7,314 nt of DNA from JAERML01 sp035687895 (lineage in GTDB: Bacteria > Bacteroidota > Ignavibacteria > UBA10030 > UBA6906). Shown in pieces: positions 5,720 to 7,314 of the stretch. The notes below the pieces were generated by a model that saw nothing but the letters and a program-made list of their open reading frames with translations, was not told the DNA's origin and searched no databases. A program made the position numbers and the translations under genes. The DNA lies in contig DASRUE010000241.1 of NCBI GenBank assembly GCA_035687895.1, positions 1 through 7,314 of the forward strand. Direction: 5' to 3'. Position 1 is the first letter of the stretch, and the number at the start of each line of letters is the position of its first letter.

Positions 5720-6709
5720 TTGAAGTCTCACGAATCGCCTCCGTTGTTTGACCTCATCATCGTTGGAGGAGGACCGGCTGGACTTTCTTGTGCCATCGAA
5801 GCAAAGAAGGCGTGTCTTTCTGCTCTAATTCTTGAGAAGGGGAGTGTGGTGGATGCAGTCCGTCGTTTCCCGGCCAACCTCGTCTGGTTCTCCACACCTG
5901 AGTTGCTGGAGATCGGCGATGTTCCGTTCGTCATTCCTACAGTCCGCCCAACGCGAGTAGATGTGATTGCGTACTATCAGCGGGTTTGCCAGCACTATGG
6001 ACTCGACATCCGTCCGTTCGATGCGGTGGAAGGCATTGCACGTGAAGGGGAGACCCTTCGGGTAACGACGCTCTCGGGCAAGGAGTATTTCGGGAGGAAT
6101 GCGGTTGTTGCTACTGGATACTATGATAACCCCAACTGGCTTGATGTGCCGGGGGAATCTCTCTCCAAGGTCGCGCACCACTATGACGAGGCGTATAAGT
6201 ACTATGGCTGTGATGTGGCGGTGGTTGGTGGGAGGAATTCGGCAGTGGAGGCGGCGCTGGATCTCTTCCGTCACGGGGCTCGTGTGACGCTGATCCACCG
6301 GGGCGAGAAGCTGAGCGAGGGGGTAAAGTACTGGATATTTCCGGACATTGAGAATAGAATCAAGGCCGGACAAATCCGCGCACTGTTCGGCAGTACCGTC
6401 AAGGAAATCACCTCCGGATCACTCTTGGTCAAGACCCCATCGGGGACAGATCAGGTCAAGAACGATTTCACTTTTGTCCTTATTGGTTTCCATCCTGACA
6501 CGGGACACCTGCAGAAGTTCGGGGTGGAGATTCACCCGGACACACTTGCGCCTCGTTTCGACGAGAAGACGTTCGAGACCAACATCAAAGGCCTGTTCGT
6601 TGCCGGCTCCCTTGTTGCGGGGAAGTTTAACAACAAAGTGTTCGTCGAGAATGGAAGACTCCATGGACCGGTCATCATCTCAGCGATCCGATCGCGTGTC
6701 GTTGGTTGA
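5720..6709 (+). CDS. ypdA: YpdA-family FAD/NAD(P)-dependent oxidoreductase
   Basis: A 329-residue two-dinucleotide-fold flavoprotein. FAD binding is shown by DLIIVGGGPAGLSCAIEA (11-28), NAD(P)H binding by VAVVGGRNSAVEAALDL (166-182), and the second FAD contact by GLFVAGSL (291-298). The segments PANLVWFSTPELLEIGDVPF (51-70) and KFNNKVFVENGRLHG (302-316), together with a length near 325, fit YpdA/Bdr, proposed to reduce bacillithiol disulfide with NADPH in the cytoplasm. The CxxC of thioredoxin reductase is absent. Firmicute YpdA has Cys in the GGGPCG motif, whereas this protein has Ala20. The start is TTG 5720, since the in-frame TAA at 5705-5707 blocks anything further upstream. There is no Shine-Dalgarno, and TTG 5744 is an alternative start. 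It lies 34 bases after the terminator, so its promoter must be close or overlapping. Confidence 0.82.
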   Translation: MKSHESPPLFDLIIVGGGPAGLSCAIEAKKACLSALILEKGSVVDAVRRFPANLVWFSTPELLEIGDVPFVIPTVRPTRVDVIAYYQRVCQHYGLDIRPFDAVEGIAREGETLRVTTLSGKEYFGRNAVVATGYYDNPNWLDVPGESLSKVAHHYDEAYKYYGCDVAVVGGRNSAVEAALDLFRHGARVTLIHRGEKLSEGVKYWIFPDIENRIKAGQIRALFGSTVKEITSGSLLVKTPSGTDQVKNDFTFVLIGFHPDTGHLQKFGVEIHPDTLAPRFDEKTFETNIKGLFVAGSLVAGKFNNKVFVENGRLHGPVIISAIRSRVVG

Positions 6710-6734
6710 TTTTCATGGCCGGTTTTTGTAGATT
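6706..6734 (+). promoter_or_regulatory. Candidate promoter for atpD
   Basis: TTGATT (6706-6711) and TAGATT (6729-6734) are separated by 17 bases, matching a sigma-70 consensus at 4 of 6 positions each. It lies in the 78-base gap before atpD and slightly overlaps the end of the preceding gene. This is a weak prediction from pattern alone. Confidence 0.3.
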
Positions 6735-6787
6735 CGTGCACATTTTTCCCATCAAACCGTCAGTACACTCCACCGGAAAGGAATTGA

Positions 6788-7314
6788 ATGAACGAAGGCA
6801 AGATTGTCCAGATTATTGGACCTGTGGTCGATATTGATTTTTCGGGGGGTGAGTTGCCCGCCATCCTGAACGCCATCAAGATTCCCCGGCTCGGATCCGA
6901 TGGAAAATCGGAGGATTTGATCGTCGAGGTGCAGCAACACCTGGGAGACAGCCGTGTCCGGTCGGTGGCTATGGACTCCACGGACGGTCTGGCAAGGGAC
7001 ATGAAGTGTGTAGATACCGGTGCCCCGATCTCTGTTCCGGTCGGTCCCGCAGTCCTCGGTCGCCTTATCAACGTTCTGGGGGAAGGGATTGATGGTCTCG
7101 GCCCGATCGTATCTGAAACGCGCTACCCGATTCACAGGCCTGCTCCTTCGTTTAACTCCCTTTCCACCAAGAAAGAGATGTTCGAGACTGGAATAAAAGT
7201 GATTGACTTGCTGGAGCCTTATTCCAAAGGTGGCAAGACGGGGTTGTTTGGTGGTGCTGGTGTTGGCAAGACGGTGATCATTCTCGAACTGATCCATAAT
7301 ATCGCGAAACAGCA
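6788..7314 (+). CDS. atpD: ATP synthase F1 subunit beta, N-terminal part (runs off window)
   Basis: The frame is open from ATG 6788 to the window edge, giving 175 complete codons, and starts 5 bases after AAAGGA (6777-6782). MNEGKIVQIIGPVVDIDF is the standard beginning of the beta subunit and forms the N-terminal beta barrel. GPAVLGRLINVLGEGIDG (86-103), the segment ending in IHRPAPSF (115-122) and ETGIKVIDLLEPYSKGGKTG (133-152) follow, and the Walker A loop GGAGVGKT is at 155-162. The catalytic Glu, Walker B and C-terminal domain lie beyond the window. The subunit carries the catalytic nucleotide sites of F1 on the cytoplasmic face of the membrane. The gene upstream is not an ATP synthase gene, so atpD appears to begin its own transcription unit, perhaps with atpC downstream. 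Confidence 0.97.
   Translation, partial: MNEGKIVQIIGPVVDIDFSGGELPAILNAIKIPRLGSDGKSEDLIVEVQQHLGDSRVRSVAMDSTDGLARDMKCVDTGAPISVPVGPAVLGRLINVLGEGIDGLGPIVSETRYPIHRPAPSFNSLSTKKEMFETGIKVIDLLEPYSKGGKTGLFGGAGVGKTVIILELIHNIAKQ

Noticed and set aside
6752..7297. Minus-strand open frame of about 180 codons opposite atpD
   Set aside because: The + strand clearly encodes the ATP synthase beta subunit with a Walker A loop. The antisense frame has no supporting features.

Overview
The window is a compact stretch of bacterial chromosome in which every gene I can support reads left to right on the + strand. Base composition is moderate and the gene set is mostly housekeeping. Three features suggest the Bacteroidota/Chlorobiota/Ignavibacteriota side of the tree: a YpdA-type (bacillithiol-system) flavin reductase, an atpD gene that is not preceded by the rest of the ATP synthase operon, and several starts with weak or no Shine-Dalgarno. 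This placement is an inference and no marker in the window settles it.

Layout. Bases 1-117 are the last 38 codons of a gene, probably class I fumarase. 130-480 is an alkyltransferase-like DNA repair protein with Trp in place of the reactive Cys. 504-2159 is an exported YtcJ-type amidohydrolase. 2226-2338 is a gene remnant: a lipoprotein-type start joined out of frame to the tail of another reading frame. 2346-4070 is a lipoprotein-like D-aminoacylase-family protein that has lost the usual HxH metal motif. 4121-4882 is a TerC-family membrane protein with a TTG start and a strong ribosome binding site. 4982-5383 is a two-cluster ferredoxin followed by a likely terminator.

The most unusual part is 5460-5685. 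A complete tRNA-Thr(CGU) at 5517-5589 sits inside a second, broken copy of the same tRNA. The 5' part of the broken copy lies upstream and its 3' part downstream. The 118-nt insert carrying the intact tRNA is bounded by a perfect 12-bp inverted repeat at the exact break points. A strong intrinsic terminator follows at 5660-5685. Then come a YpdA-like oxidoreductase (5720-6709) and the start of atpD (6788 to the window edge).

How the genes work together. The two exported amidohydrolases and the remnant between them look like a small set for hydrolysing amides or N-acyl compounds outside the cytoplasm. The fumarase tail, ferredoxin, YpdA-like reductase and ATP synthase beta subunit are core energy and redox functions. 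No defence system, CRISPR array or phage module is visible. The nested tRNA is the best candidate for something undescribed.
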